A DNA stretch of 64,000 nt, from the NCBI GenBank assembly GCA_023415825.1, contig JAEZJF010000021.1, positions 1 through 64,000 on the forward strand. Direction: 5' to 3'. Positions 51,031 to 59,971 of this stretch are shown in pieces. Under the pieces are notes generated by a model. The model had not been told where the DNA came from and searched no databases. It saw only the letters and a program-made list of their open reading frames with translations. The first letter of the stretch is position 1. Every line of letters begins with the position of its first letter. Both the position numbers and the translations under genes were made by a program. The DNA is from Bacillota bacterium (GTDB lineage Bacteria; Bacillota; Clostridia; DSM-8532).

Positions 51031-51058
51031 AATCGCCTGGTTTATCAACCAAGCGATT
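51031..51058 (-). terminator. Terminator of small membrane protein gene
   Basis: AATCGC-CT-GGTT pairs with AACC-AA-GCGATT across a two-base internal mismatch, loop TATC; TTTCTATTTT follows on the minus strand. Confidence 0.7.
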
Positions 51059-51096
51059 GGACATTAAGTATACATATGTATTCCTGTGTGCTTTTT

Positions 51097-51468
51097 CTAC
51101 TTCGCCAGAGTCTTTTTATAGGCCGAATAAGCGAAAAAGCCGTAAACGATCACTGCGAACAGATAAGACCAGCTAAATGATTCATATTTGAAAAGAAAAA
51201 CTAAAAACTCTATAAGATTGACTACAGCTACAGCACCCAGGCCAATCATGAGCACATTAAAATTCTTATTGGCCAAGCATAATAAAATTGAGATAATAAA
51301 CAAATAAAAGAGCAATGCACTGATGAGTCCTCCAAGGTAGAAAAAGCTATTAATGATCATGAGAGCGACATATCCGTAAAGCAGCACCATATCCAATCCC
51401 AGTAAAGAAGAAATAACCGGCTTCCCTTCAAAATACTTTCGAAGTTCATTACTCACATTCTCAATCAC
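51097..51468 (-). CDS. Small integral membrane protein
   Basis: A 123-residue hypothetical protein with four predicted membrane helices (about 18-38, 42-62, 68-88 and 93-113) and a basic C-terminus (AYKKTLAK). A soluble N-terminal stretch of about 17 residues precedes them. I do not recognise a family. It is monocistronic: GGAGG precedes the ATG and a terminator follows the stop. Its location upstream of the BlaI operator region is on the same strand but separated by the terminator, so no functional link is implied. Confidence 0.7.
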   Translation of the reverse strand: MIENVSNELRKYFEGKPVISSLLGLDMVLLYGYVALMIINSFFYLGGLISALLFYLFIISILLCLANKNFNVLMIGLGAVAVVNLIEFLVFLFKYESFSWSYLFAVIVYGFFAYSAYKKTLAK

Positions 51469-51775
51469 GATAAACCCCTCCTAACAAAAGTATGGTAGAA
51501 TAGAAATATCTACCTTGTCTATATTATACAAAACTTTTATAAATATTTCTGCAATTATTTTAGCGGATATATCCAAACTATAGGCAGATAGTTCCTTTAG
51601 TTTAGAAAATGAATTTACAAAAGCACATAGTTCTTTCATCCTATGATAAATTGTGCCAACATTATGTATAATAAGAACCTGACCCACTAACGCCATTAAA
51701 GATGGCGAGTGGGTACCCCAGAACCTTGTTGTATTCACAATAAGAACCTGAAGAGCTTAACGGAGGATTTTAATA
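51469..51775. other. Intergenic region with direct repeats and hairpin
   Basis: About 300 bases between divergent genes. It holds AATAAGAACCTGA twice (51670-51682, 51739-51751) around a hairpin (51682-51714), and the ribosome site GGAGG before 51776. A minus-strand frame of 85 codons crosses it but is not supported as a gene. Confidence 0.6.
51670..51751. repeat. 13-base direct repeats flanking a hairpin
   Basis: AATAAGAACCTGA at 51670-51682 and 51739-51751 (69-base period). Between them ACCCACT + CGCCAT (51682-51688, 51691-51696) pair with ATGGCG + AGTGGGT (51702-51714), a 13-bp stem with one 2-base bulge. No T-run follows. Confidence 0.75.
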
Positions 51776-52909
51776 ATGTACCAATACAAAACCTTAAAGT
51801 GGGATAATAAACCTAAATATAAGCACAAGTTCTTTTTTCTGCTCCTAATTCCTTTGGCACTTCTCATTAAATGGCTGTTGTCACTATCTCCGGAATTCAC
51901 CGAAAAGTATTATTCACAAGGTCTTTACAAGATTATAATGCAGCCGGTGAGTCTACTGACAGGGTTAATCCCTGTGTCGGTCGCAGAGCTTGCTATTTAT
52001 TTGATAGTGATCTATCTCGTGGTAAGACTTATCTACTTGATTATAAAAGCAGTCAGACAACACAGATGGTCGGTCTTTCTCCCCTTCCTTGCCAATATCG
52101 TAATGATTGGCTCATTGTGGTTCTTTGTTCAAACCATGGTCTGGAATGTCAATTATGAGCGATTATCCTTTGCTGATAATGCCAATATCCAGGTTCGTGA
52201 TTCCAGCGTTGATGAATTGGAGGCCATGTGCAAATGGCTTATCAAAAACACAAATGCATTACGTGAACAGGTAAAGGAAGACCAAAATGGCGTGATGACA
52301 GTTGAAAATGGTTTTAAGTCTATAGTAAAACGTTCTTCACTTGGATATAAGGAAGTCGAAAAACGCTATCCATTTTTAGGTGGAAAATACGGTCCTCCAA
52401 AACCTGTCCTTCTATCCAGACTCATGTCCCATACCAATATTATTGGGCTTTATTCCTGTCTTACCGGGGAAGCAAACATTGATGCAGATATTCCTCCCAT
52501 GACATGGGCCTCTACCGCCCTACATGAAATGGCCCATCAGCGCGGCTATGCACGCGAAGATGAAGCCAACTATATCGCCTATATTGCTTGCATGGCCCAT
52601 CCTGATGTGGATTTTAAATACTCGGGCAGTGTCATGGCACTTCAATATTCCATGAACGTACTATATGGTGTAAACCCTGACCGCTACTTTGCTTTGACAA
52701 ACGACTACAGCTCAGGATATCTTCGGGACCTGCAAAACGAACAGGCTTACTGGAAGCAGTTCCAAGGTATCACCAAAAAAGTGGCCAATAAAATGAATGA
52801 CACCTATCTCAAGCTCAATGGTGAAGAAGATGGTGTAAAGAGCTATGGTCGAATGGTAGATCTTCTCCTTGCCGACTTTAGGAACCAGCAGGTTTCTTCA
52901 ACCCAATAA
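51776..52909 (+). CDS. DUF3810 membrane metalloprotease-like protein
   Basis: A 377-residue protein of the DUF3810 family. Three membrane helices (about 18-36, 68-92 and 102-124) are followed by a large soluble domain with HEMAH at 250-254 and REDEANYIAYIAC after it, the HExxH...E arrangement of a gluzincin-type zinc protease. No substrate is known; family members sit in the envelope of Firmicutes and Bacteroidetes. CGGAGG lies about 10 bases before the ATG. It is 96 bases upstream of the SulP gene on the same strand; co-transcription is possible but unproven. Confidence 0.8.
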   Translation: MYQYKTLKWDNKPKYKHKFFFLLLIPLALLIKWLLSLSPEFTEKYYSQGLYKIIMQPVSLLTGLIPVSVAELAIYLIVIYLVVRLIYLIIKAVRQHRWSVFLPFLANIVMIGSLWFFVQTMVWNVNYERLSFADNANIQVRDSSVDELEAMCKWLIKNTNALREQVKEDQNGVMTVENGFKSIVKRSSLGYKEVEKRYPFLGGKYGPPKPVLLSRLMSHTNIIGLYSCLTGEANIDADIPPMTWASTALHEMAHQRGYAREDEANYIAYIACMAHPDVDFKYSGSVMALQYSMNVLYGVNPDRYFALTNDYSSGYLRDLQNEQAYWKQFQGITKKVANKMNDTYLKLNGEEDGVKSYGRMVDLLLADFRNQQVSSTQ

Positions 52910-53005
52910 GGTTTGGACTAAAAATATTAAGTGTTTTTTGTTTACACCTATCATGATAAGTGATAATTTATTAGATGTTGCATAAATCATGAAAGGGTAA
53001 TTAAT

Positions 53006-54682
53006 ATGCTAAAGCCAAAGTTATTTACCGTCTTGCAGGATGGTTACTCGAAGGAACAATTCTTAAAAGACTTAACAGCCGGGTTCATTGTTGGTATCAT
53101 CGCTATTCCGCTTTCCATCGCTCTGGCAATCGCATCGGGCGTTTCTCCTGAAAAAGGCTTGTATACTGCAATTATCGCAGGTTTTCTCATCTCCTTATTA
53201 GGCGGAAGCCGTGTTCAGATTGGTGGACCCACAGGTGCCTTTGTCGTCATTATCTATGGCATCATCGAAAAAAAGGGCTATCCGGCACTTGTCATAGCCA
53301 CTATTTTAGCGGGATTTATCCTTATCTTTATGGGCCTTATGAAATTGGGAAGTGTTATCAAGCTGATTCCTTATCCCATTACGACAGGCTTTACCAGCGG
53401 TATAGCAGTGGTTATCTTCTCCCAGCAAATCAGTGATTTTCTTGGTCTTAAAATGGAAAAAACGCCATCGGAGTTTATACCAAGAATCAGTGAATACATT
53501 AAGTCCATTCATACATTATCCATTAATAGTCTTATTGTAGGTCTCATTGCCATCCTCATTATCGTAGGCTGGCCATACATAAACAAAAAGATCCCGGGCG
53601 CTCTGATGGCTATTATTATTACAACAGGAGCCGTTCAGCTTCTTGGAATTAAGGTAGAGACCATCGGAGACCGTTACAGTAATCTAAAAGCTGCACTTCC
53701 TACTTTTCAAATGCCTGAGATAAGCCTCTCACTTATTACTGAACTTTTCCCTACTGCTTTGACAATCGCTGTATTGGCAGGAGTTGAATCATTATTATCA
53801 GCTGTTGTGGCCGATGGTATGATTGGTGGTAAACATCGCTCCAACATGGAACTGGTGGCTCAAGGCGTTGCCAATATTTTCTCGGGTTTATTCGGCGGTA
53901 TCCCAGCTACAGGCGCTATAGCCCGGACTGCCACCAATATTCGAAATGGCGGCAGAACTCCCGTTGCAGGCATTGTTCATTCTCTTACCGTGCTGGCCAT
54001 TATGATGCTTTTAATGCCTCTGGCCAAAATGATTCCCATGACCACTTTGGCGGCCATCCTCATAGTCGTGGCTTACAATATGAGCGAATGGCGTGCCTTT
54101 AAAAATTTGCTTAGAGCTCCCAAGACCGATATAGCCATCCTTCTCACCACCTTTGTTCTCACTGTGGTTGTAGACCTAGTTGTAGCCATAGAATTTGGTG
54201 TTGTCATGGCAGCCTTCCTCTTTATGAAGCGCATGGCCGATATCACCAAGGTAGAGTCTATCAAAGATGAACTGGAAGACAGCCCTGATATTGCCCTTAA
54301 CAATCCTGAGGGTATTAACCCGGCAATCCAGATCTTCCAGGTTTATGGGCCCTTTTTCTTTGGAGCTGCCGATAAATTTACGAATATAATTCATGACAAT
54401 ATTACACCTACACGCGTTATGATAATTCGCATGAGACACGTTCCTTATATGGATGCAACAGGCTATCACGCTTTATTCAAAACCTACTCCTATTGCCGCA
54501 GGCATAGCATTTTGCTTCTGTTTACCCAGGTACAGTCACAGCCTTATGAGCTCATGACCAAGCATGGCTTCATTGACCTGGCCGGTAAAGATAATTTTTG
54601 CGAAGACATAGAACATGCCCTCATTCGCGCCAATGCCTATGTGGAGCTTAACAATAAATATCCTGTAAGAAAGCTGGCATAA
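53006..54682 (+). CDS. SulP-family anion transporter with STAS domain
   Basis: A 558-residue transporter of the SLC26/SulP family, which moves sulfate, bicarbonate or related anions. The membrane part (about 20-410) shows the family signature GLYTAIIAGFLISLLGGSRVQIGGPTGAF (split across residues 50-78), ATGAIARTATNIRNGGRTPVAGIVHS in the middle and many helices. A C-terminal STAS domain (about 440-550) includes VMIIRMRHVPYMDATGYHAL. The Asp-Ala-Thr segment is intact. AAAGGG precedes the ATG. No sulfate-assimilation or carbonic anhydrase gene is adjacent, so the anion remains open. Confidence 0.92.
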   Translation: MLKPKLFTVLQDGYSKEQFLKDLTAGFIVGIIAIPLSIALAIASGVSPEKGLYTAIIAGFLISLLGGSRVQIGGPTGAFVVIIYGIIEKKGYPALVIATILAGFILIFMGLMKLGSVIKLIPYPITTGFTSGIAVVIFSQQISDFLGLKMEKTPSEFIPRISEYIKSIHTLSINSLIVGLIAILIIVGWPYINKKIPGALMAIIITTGAVQLLGIKVETIGDRYSNLKAALPTFQMPEISLSLITELFPTALTIAVLAGVESLLSAVVADGMIGGKHRSNMELVAQGVANIFSGLFGGIPATGAIARTATNIRNGGRTPVAGIVHSLTVLAIMMLLMPLAKMIPMTTLAAILIVVAYNMSEWRAFKNLLRAPKTDIAILLTTFVLTVVVDLVVAIEFGVVMAAFLFMKRMADITKVESIKDELEDSPDIALNNPEGINPAIQIFQVYGPFFFGAADKFTNIIHDNITPTRVMIIRMRHVPYMDATGYHALFKTYSYCRRHSILLLFTQVQSQPYELMTKHGFIDLAGKDNFCEDIEHALIRANAYVELNNKYPVRKLA

Positions 54683-54738
54683 GCTGGTAATATTCTTCTA
54701 CCGGAAAGCATTCAGCAAAAAAGAAGTACTAATTACAA

Positions 54739-54768
54739 AAGGCTGGCCTCCAAATTGAGGCCAGCCTT
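54739..54768. terminator. Bidirectional terminator between SulP and SPFH genes
   Basis: A 12-bp perfect stem AAGGCTGGCCTC / GAGGCCAGCCTT with a 6-base loop; plus side CTTAAT, minus side TTGTAATTAG. Confidence 0.75.
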
Positions 54769-54818
54769 CTTAATACACATTTAACGATTATGATACGCTA
54801 TCTTCTTTGTAAAACATT

Positions 54819-55736
54819 TTAATTGCTAGACAGTTCTTTAATGGAGGTAACCAAGGAAGCCATGTTCTGAATTTCAGAAGGAATAATGATCTTGGTTGCC
54901 TTGCCGTCAGCGGCTTTTTCAAAAGCTTCAAGGCTTCGGATGGCAATAACCTCCGGGCTAAGCTCCTGCTCCTTGATCATCTTAAGACCCTGTGCAGTAG
55001 CGCTTTGAACCTTTAGAATAGCCTCGGACTGTCCTTCAGCCTCTCTGATGGTAGCTTCCTTTTTAGCTTCGGCGCGTAAAATGGCGGATGCCTTCTCAGC
55101 CTCAGCTTCGAGAATAACAGACTGCTTTTTACCTTCAGCAACCAAAATACTGGAGGTCTTTTCACCTTCGGCTCTAAGAATAGCTTCGCGTCTTTCGCGT
55201 TCTGCCCGCATCTGCTTTTCCATGGCATTCTGGATATCAGCGGGAGGAATGATGTTCTTTACTTCTACACGATTGATCTTGATGCCCCATGGATCGGTAG
55301 CTTCATCCAGGATAATACGCATCTTGGTATTGATAATGTCACGTGAAGTCAGGGTTTCATCCAGCTCCAGGTCGCCGATAATATTACGCAGTGTAGTGGC
55401 TGTCAAGGTTTCAATGGCCATCATGGGCCGTTCAACCCCATAAGTATATAGCTTGGGGTCAGTAATTTGAAAATAGACAACCGTGTCAATTTGCATGGTG
55501 ACATTATCCTTGGTGATAACAGGCTGGGGCGGAAAGTCCAGAACTTTTTCCTTAATGGACACCCGATTGGAAATTTTATCGATAAGGGGTACCTTGATAT
55601 GAAGGCCCACCGACCAGGTTTCCTTATATGCGCCCAGTCTTTCCACGATATAGGCCTGCGCCTGGGGAACAACCTTAACATTGCTAATAATGATGATGAT
55701 GATTACAGCGACTAAAAAGAGTAAAAAGTATCCCAT
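54819..55736 (-). CDS. SPFH/stomatin-family membrane protein (QmcA-like)
   Basis: A 305-residue prohibitin/stomatin-like protein. An N-terminal membrane helix (residues 2-20) is followed by the SPFH domain (VKVVPQAQAYIVERLGAYKETW, then VKDV-type DKISNRVSIKEKVLDFPPQPV in pieces) and a long Ala/Glu-rich coiled coil (about 185-270: AEGEKTSSILVAEGKKQSVILEAEAEKASAIL split in heptads). Such proteins form ring-like scaffolds in ordered membrane zones. GGAGG precedes the ATG. The NfeD protein encoded 25 bases upstream is its usual partner. Confidence 0.93.
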   Translation of the reverse strand: MGYFLLFLVAVIIIIIISNVKVVPQAQAYIVERLGAYKETWSVGLHIKVPLIDKISNRVSIKEKVLDFPPQPVITKDNVTMQIDTVVYFQITDPKLYTYGVERPMMAIETLTATTLRNIIGDLELDETLTSRDIINTKMRIILDEATDPWGIKINRVEVKNIIPPADIQNAMEKQMRAERERREAILRAEGEKTSSILVAEGKKQSVILEAEAEKASAILRAEAKKEATIREAEGQSEAILKVQSATAQGLKMIKEQELSPEVIAIRSLEAFEKAADGKATKIIIPSEIQNMASLVTSIKELSSN

Positions 55737-55761
55737 AATAATGACCTCCTATTAATTTTAT

Positions 55762-56196
55762 CTATTCAGAGGCGCTCACAATTAGCTTTACGCCTTCAAT
55801 AGCTTCAACAACCACCTCGGTGTCTTTGGGTATAGGTTTACCTGATTTACTGATAGCCGACCAAATCTGCCCCTTCAGCTTAACCTGCCCGGTGGCAAAC
55901 TCCGTGATATCCATGATAACAATACCTTTTTCTCCAATGAGGGCATCAGTATTGGTTTTATGGGTGCCCACCTTGAGGTATTTCACAGCGACCGGTCTTG
56001 TAAAGATAAGCAACAACACCGATACAGCTAAAAAAACAGTAATCTGTATCCATAGAGATACGTCGAAGAGGGCAAGGAGAAAGGCAACCAACGACCCTGC
56101 AGCCAGCCAAATGGTCGTGAGACTGACGGTAGCAGCTTCAATGGCTATCAGAACAAGCATTAACCCGAGCCAGGTATAGATATATCCGTTGTCCAT
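55762..56196 (-). CDS. NfeD-family membrane protein
   Basis: A 144-residue protein of the short NfeD type: three to four membrane helices (residues 5-75) and a C-terminal OB-fold domain (GEKGIVIMDITEFATGQVKLKGQIW and VVVEAIEGVKLIV). It lacks the ClpP-like protease domain of long NfeD. Short NfeD proteins are encoded beside SPFH genes, as here (25 bases), and probably modulate or anchor the SPFH assembly. GGAGG precedes the ATG. Confidence 0.92.
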   Translation of the reverse strand: MDNGYIYTWLGLMLVLIAIEAATVSLTTIWLAAGSLVAFLLALFDVSLWIQITVFLAVSVLLLIFTRPVAVKYLKVGTHKTNTDALIGEKGIVIMDITEFATGQVKLKGQIWSAISKSGKPIPKDTEVVVEAIEGVKLIVSASE

Positions 56197-56252
56197 AAGA
56201 AACCTCCTTTATTGCCAGTAGATGATATATATTTAGTAAAAATGAGTAAAAG

Positions 56253-57407
56253 TTATTCAGCTTTTTGCTGTTCCTGGGCTGTACCATCAAAGAGCTTGAG
56301 ATAGCAGCGTCTCCGGCGATGGATGCGTGTCTGATAATTTCGCCACATAGAGTGAACGGCGTGGTTGGTTTCAAGCTCCGGAGACGCGATTGCTCTGACA
56401 ACGCCATTCTTGAGTGCGGTTCTGGTCAGCTCGTCCAACATGACATAGGGAACGCCCTTTGAACGCAGCTCAGGCCTTATGGCTACCAGATACAAATCCA
56501 GGGTGTCATTTTTCTTGATAGCCTTTAGGAAACGAACAAAGCCGAAGGGAAAGAGACGTCCCTTGCTTTTTTTAACGGCCTGAGAAAGAGAAGGCAGAAT
56601 GATGCCAAAACCAGCCAGCTTACCATCCTCACCCTTTACCAGGCTGATGTAATCCACATTTACAAAGGAAAAAAACTGTTTGACATAAGAGTTTACCTGC
56701 TTTTCGGTAATGGGGACAACACCGTAAAGATGCTCATAGCCTTTATTAACGAGATCAAAAATCTCCGGTATGTAAGGTATCAAATCTTTCGTTTTCTTTG
56801 TAGGTACCACGCTCAGCCCATACTTCTCCTTGGCTTTTTCGGCTAATGCAGAAATCTTGCTGGCAGGATCGGACTCTGGCATGGTAATGTCTATCTCAAT
56901 CCACTCCGCATCCTTGGTATAACCGTAAGCCTCTATGTGCTTCATGTAGTATGGAAAATTATAAATGGTTATAAAGGTACCCATTTCCTCAAAGCCTTCT
57001 ACAAGCAGACCTTCCTTGTCCAAGTCACAGAAGCCCAAAGGCCCGTGAACACCTTCCAACCCCTTCTCCTTTGCCCAGGACTCCACTGTGTCAAAGAGAG
57101 CTTTAGAAACATCACAATCATCAATAAAGTCAACCCAGCCAAAGCGTGCATAACGCTTCCCCCATTTATTGATATAACTATGGTTGATGATGCCCGCTAT
57201 TCGGCCTACGGGCTTACCATCCTTATAGGCCAGCCACAACTGCGCCTCACTGTATTCAAAAGCAGGATTCTTTGTTTTATCCAAGGTGAACTTTTCGTCA
57301 GAGATAAGGGGCGGAACCCAATACGGGTTATCTTTATACAGTTTAAAAGGAATTCTGACAAATGTTTTCATCTGACGTTGATTTTCTACTTTAACAATTT
57401 CTACCAT
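56253..57407 (-). CDS. GNAT-like acyltransferase domain protein, about 385 residues
   Basis: A 384-residue cytosolic protein of a family widely labelled hypothetical with remote GNAT N-acyltransferase similarity. Conserved stretches are FVRIPFKLYKDNPYWVPPLISDE near the start, VGRIAGIINHSYINKWGKRYARFGWVDFID, then LEGVHGPLGFCDLDKEGLLVEGFE, and ELRSKGVPYVMLDEL, resembling the acetyl-CoA-binding turn, near the end. The substrate is unknown. Start 57407 (GTGAGGAGTG before it) is preferred over 57440. It is followed by NfeD on the same strand after 56 bases. Confidence 0.7.
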   Translation of the reverse strand: MVEIVKVENQRQMKTFVRIPFKLYKDNPYWVPPLISDEKFTLDKTKNPAFEYSEAQLWLAYKDGKPVGRIAGIINHSYINKWGKRYARFGWVDFIDDCDVSKALFDTVESWAKEKGLEGVHGPLGFCDLDKEGLLVEGFEEMGTFITIYNFPYYMKHIEAYGYTKDAEWIEIDITMPESDPASKISALAEKAKEKYGLSVVPTKKTKDLIPYIPEIFDLVNKGYEHLYGVVPITEKQVNSYVKQFFSFVNVDYISLVKGEDGKLAGFGIILPSLSQAVKKSKGRLFPFGFVRFLKAIKKNDTLDLYLVAIRPELRSKGVPYVMLDELTRTALKNGVVRAIASPELETNHAVHSMWRNYQTRIHRRRRCYLKLFDGTAQEQQKAE

Positions 57408-57483
57408 CTCGCCACTCCTCACGACTTTCCTTAAGGACATCTCTATTATACAATTTTCAAGAGGACACTACAACTCATAAAGC

Positions 57484-58857
57484 TTACATGTTCTTTTCGG
57501 CTATACCGGCCAAAGGACTTCTCTCTACTTGTTTTAAAGCAACATGGCCGGTTATGGCAAACGCCTTCATTTTATCCACCGTATACACCAATCCATTGCT
57601 CTTGGCATCCACCAGAACATTGTCAATCTGGTTATCCGAGGGGTCTCCCAGAAACACAAACTTGGAGCCGAAACCGGCACGGGTCAGCATGAGCTTGGCA
57701 AGATGCGGTGTAAGCTCCTGAGCCTCATCTACAATAACCAAGGCATTGCTCAAGGTGCGCCCTCTCATATAGGTAAAAGTCTTGGTCTCAATTATGCCCC
57801 TTGCCTTATAGGTCTCAATAAAATGATCCACAGAAAAGTCGGGCTTATCCATGTGGCGAATTGGCTTTGCGTGCTCATCCTTTGTGTTGATCTTAACGCT
57901 CATCAAATTCTCAATGGCATCATAAAAGCTTCCCATCCAGGGACGGAGCTTTTCATCCTCTGTTCCGGGGAGATATCCGATATCATTACCTGCAGCCACG
58001 GTGGGCCGAACAAAAACGATTTTGGCGTATTCCCCCTGCTCGATGACCTTTTCCAAAGCTACAGCGGTAGCCAGAATTGTCTTTCCCGAGCCCGCTCCGC
58101 CAGTGATGGTCACAAAAGGAATATCTTTATCCATAAGAAGCTCAAAGGCCATTTTCTGCTCCCTGTTTATGGGAGTCAAGCCCCAGGCATTTTGTTTTGA
58201 GTACTTTAAAGGCACGATATTTTTACCGTCAAAGCGTGCCAAAACCTTATGGTTATCATCATCGGTACTGGTAATGTAAAGAAATTCATTGGGAAGAAGA
58301 GGATCTTCCAGCTCCAGCTCCTCTATCGGAAGCCCCCCTTTAAAAATGGCATTCATTTTCTCAGATGAGACAAAGACATCCCGATAGCCTGTATAAAGCT
58401 CATCACACTTTATTTTATCGTTATTGTAGTCCTGGGCAGGCAATCCGAAAGAATCGGCCTTGATGGCCATATACACATCCTTGGTAACCAGAATGGTAGG
58501 GATATCCTCCCCATATTCTTTTTGCAGGTTCTTAGCCATAGCCAGAATCCGAGTATCATTCTTTCGGGTGTCTATTCCTTGAGGAATGCAGGACATGTCC
58601 ATATGATCGAGTTCAATGCGGATAGTCCCACCGTTCTCAGTTTGAATACCCTCTGCCAGATTCCCCTTGCTCCTTAGGTTATTAAGTTCTCTGGCTGCCA
58701 TTCTGGCATGGTAGCCTACCATGCCTTCCCGGTTTTTTATGCTGTCCAGCTCTTCAATAGCCACTATAGGAAGAATCACATTGTTGTCTTCAAAATTATA
58801 AAAACAGCCTGGATCATGGATGATGACGTTTGTATCAAGAATATAGTTTTTTATCAT
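57484..58857 (-). CDS. PIN-PhoH ATPase (YlaK-like)
   Basis: A 457-residue protein. The N-terminal PIN nuclease domain (residues 1-135) has acidic residues Asp8 (ILDTNVIIHD), Glu36, Asp101 (NDTRIL) and Asp127. The C-terminal PhoH domain is a P-loop ATPase/helicase-like module: Walker A TGGAGSGKT at 252-260, VRPTVAAGNDIGYLPG, Walker B IVDEAQE and a late FLGDPSDNQID. PIN-PhoH proteins act as ATP-driven ribonucleases or helicases; the fusion is common in Firmicutes. The start has GGAGG. Its neighbour on the same strand is the YhaM exonuclease, 30 bases upstream, hinting at RNA turnover. Confidence 0.92.
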   Translation of the reverse strand: MIKNYILDTNVIIHDPGCFYNFEDNNVILPIVAIEELDSIKNREGMVGYHARMAARELNNLRSKGNLAEGIQTENGGTIRIELDHMDMSCIPQGIDTRKNDTRILAMAKNLQKEYGEDIPTILVTKDVYMAIKADSFGLPAQDYNNDKIKCDELYTGYRDVFVSSEKMNAIFKGGLPIEELELEDPLLPNEFLYITSTDDDNHKVLARFDGKNIVPLKYSKQNAWGLTPINREQKMAFELLMDKDIPFVTITGGAGSGKTILATAVALEKVIEQGEYAKIVFVRPTVAAGNDIGYLPGTEDEKLRPWMGSFYDAIENLMSVKINTKDEHAKPIRHMDKPDFSVDHFIETYKARGIIETKTFTYMRGRTLSNALVIVDEAQELTPHLAKLMLTRAGFGSKFVFLGDPSDNQIDNVLVDAKSNGLVYTVDKMKAFAITGHVALKQVERSPLAGIAEKNM

Positions 58858-58887
58858 TGCCTAACCTCCATAAAGAAGATGCACAAT

Positions 58888-59847
58888 TTAATCCTCTAAT
58901 TCTATTTTATATACACTTCTTCGATCCAGTGACCAAACCGGATCAGAAAATTGCCCAGGCTTAACATTTCGTATTGCATTCTGATAATCATAAACCCTTG
59001 CGTCGATGAGGTCGATATGATGAAGGAGCTCCGCCTCCAGGAATAAAGGCTTTTTAGGGCTTCCATACTCTGCCTCGTAATGGTGGCTGACAATCATATG
59101 CTTAAGAAGCAGAAGGACTTCTTCGGATGCACCAACAAGATTTCCGGCTTTCTCCACTTCTTCAACACCCATGATGATATGGCCCAGAAATTGTCCTTGT
59201 TTGGAGTATTCAGCTATACCCAGCTCATTACTGGAGAGCTCGCCGATCTTGGCCAGATCGTGGATAATCACGCCCGCAAAGACTAAATCGGAATTAACGC
59301 CTTGATATACGCTGCAAAGCGCCTCCGCGGTTCGAAGCATGCGTACGATATGATACAAAAGGCCGCTTCTGATGGCGTGATGAAGGCTCTTGGCTGCAGG
59401 GTAATAGAGTAGCTTTTCTTCCTTCTCATCAAGAAGCTGCATGACAACTGAACGGATCTCGGTATTCTTTATTTTGGCTGCAAAAAGATAGATTTCTTCC
59501 AGCATTTCCTGAGGTGTGAGGGGTGCAGAGGGAACGAATTCACCAATAGATTTTTGGTCCTCCTCGTCAGCTAGCCTTATTTTATTCAGAGAAAGCTGCA
59601 AGGCATCCTTCCAAAGGTCCACCCGTGCATTGACATAGTAGAGCTTATTGGAAGTCAGAGAGCTGTAATCCGCCTCTCCCGCGTCCCACCATTTTGCTGA
59701 AACATCACCGGTATGATCGGCCAAGGTCATATCGAGATAGGTTTTTTTATTTGCTGAAATTTTAAACTCAACGGTTTTTAAAATATAAATACCATTAATG
59801 GTCTCTCCGGATTTTAAATCAGATATTTTAATACCCTCAAATTTCAT
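58888..59847 (-). CDS. 3'-5' exoribonuclease YhaM family
   Basis: A 319-residue exonuclease. An OB-fold domain (residues 1-90: TYLDMTLADHTGDVSAKWWD) binds nucleic acid, and an HD phosphohydrolase domain (about 155-290) holds the catalytic metals: His156-His157 (LHHAIRSGLLYHI), His196-Asp197 (VIIHDLAKIGEL) and later HMIVSHHYEAEYGSP and EAELLHHIDLIDARV. YhaM/CBF1 enzymes degrade RNA and DNA from 3' ends. The length matches the Bacillus enzyme (about 314). It sits between the HD-GYP gene and the PIN-PhoH gene. Confidence 0.92.
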   Translation of the reverse strand: MKFEGIKISDLKSGETINGIYILKTVEFKISANKKTYLDMTLADHTGDVSAKWWDAGEADYSSLTSNKLYYVNARVDLWKDALQLSLNKIRLADEEDQKSIGEFVPSAPLTPQEMLEEIYLFAAKIKNTEIRSVVMQLLDEKEEKLLYYPAAKSLHHAIRSGLLYHIVRMLRTAEALCSVYQGVNSDLVFAGVIIHDLAKIGELSSNELGIAEYSKQGQFLGHIIMGVEEVEKAGNLVGASEEVLLLLKHMIVSHHYEAEYGSPKKPLFLEAELLHHIDLIDARVYDYQNAIRNVKPGQFSDPVWSLDRRSVYKIELED

Positions 59848-59908
59848 TATAATCCCCCATAAAGTGACAGTTCATTCTAACAAATTCATTGTACATGAAA
59901 GAAAAGTA

Positions 59909-59941
59909 AAAAGAAAGGTGCGTTCTTGCCAAAACGCACCT
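59909..59941 (-). terminator. Terminator of HD-GYP gene
   Basis: Perfect 9-bp stem AGGTGCGTT / AACGCACCT with an 8-base loop, then TTCTTTTTAC on the minus strand. Confidence 0.8.
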
Positions 59942-59971
59942 CGTATCCCAGCACCGTATTTTAAGGAACAG

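Noticed and set aside
51481..51738. 85-codon frame on the minus strand between two genes
   Set aside because: It crosses the direct repeats and hairpin, has no ribosome site and no recognisable protein character.
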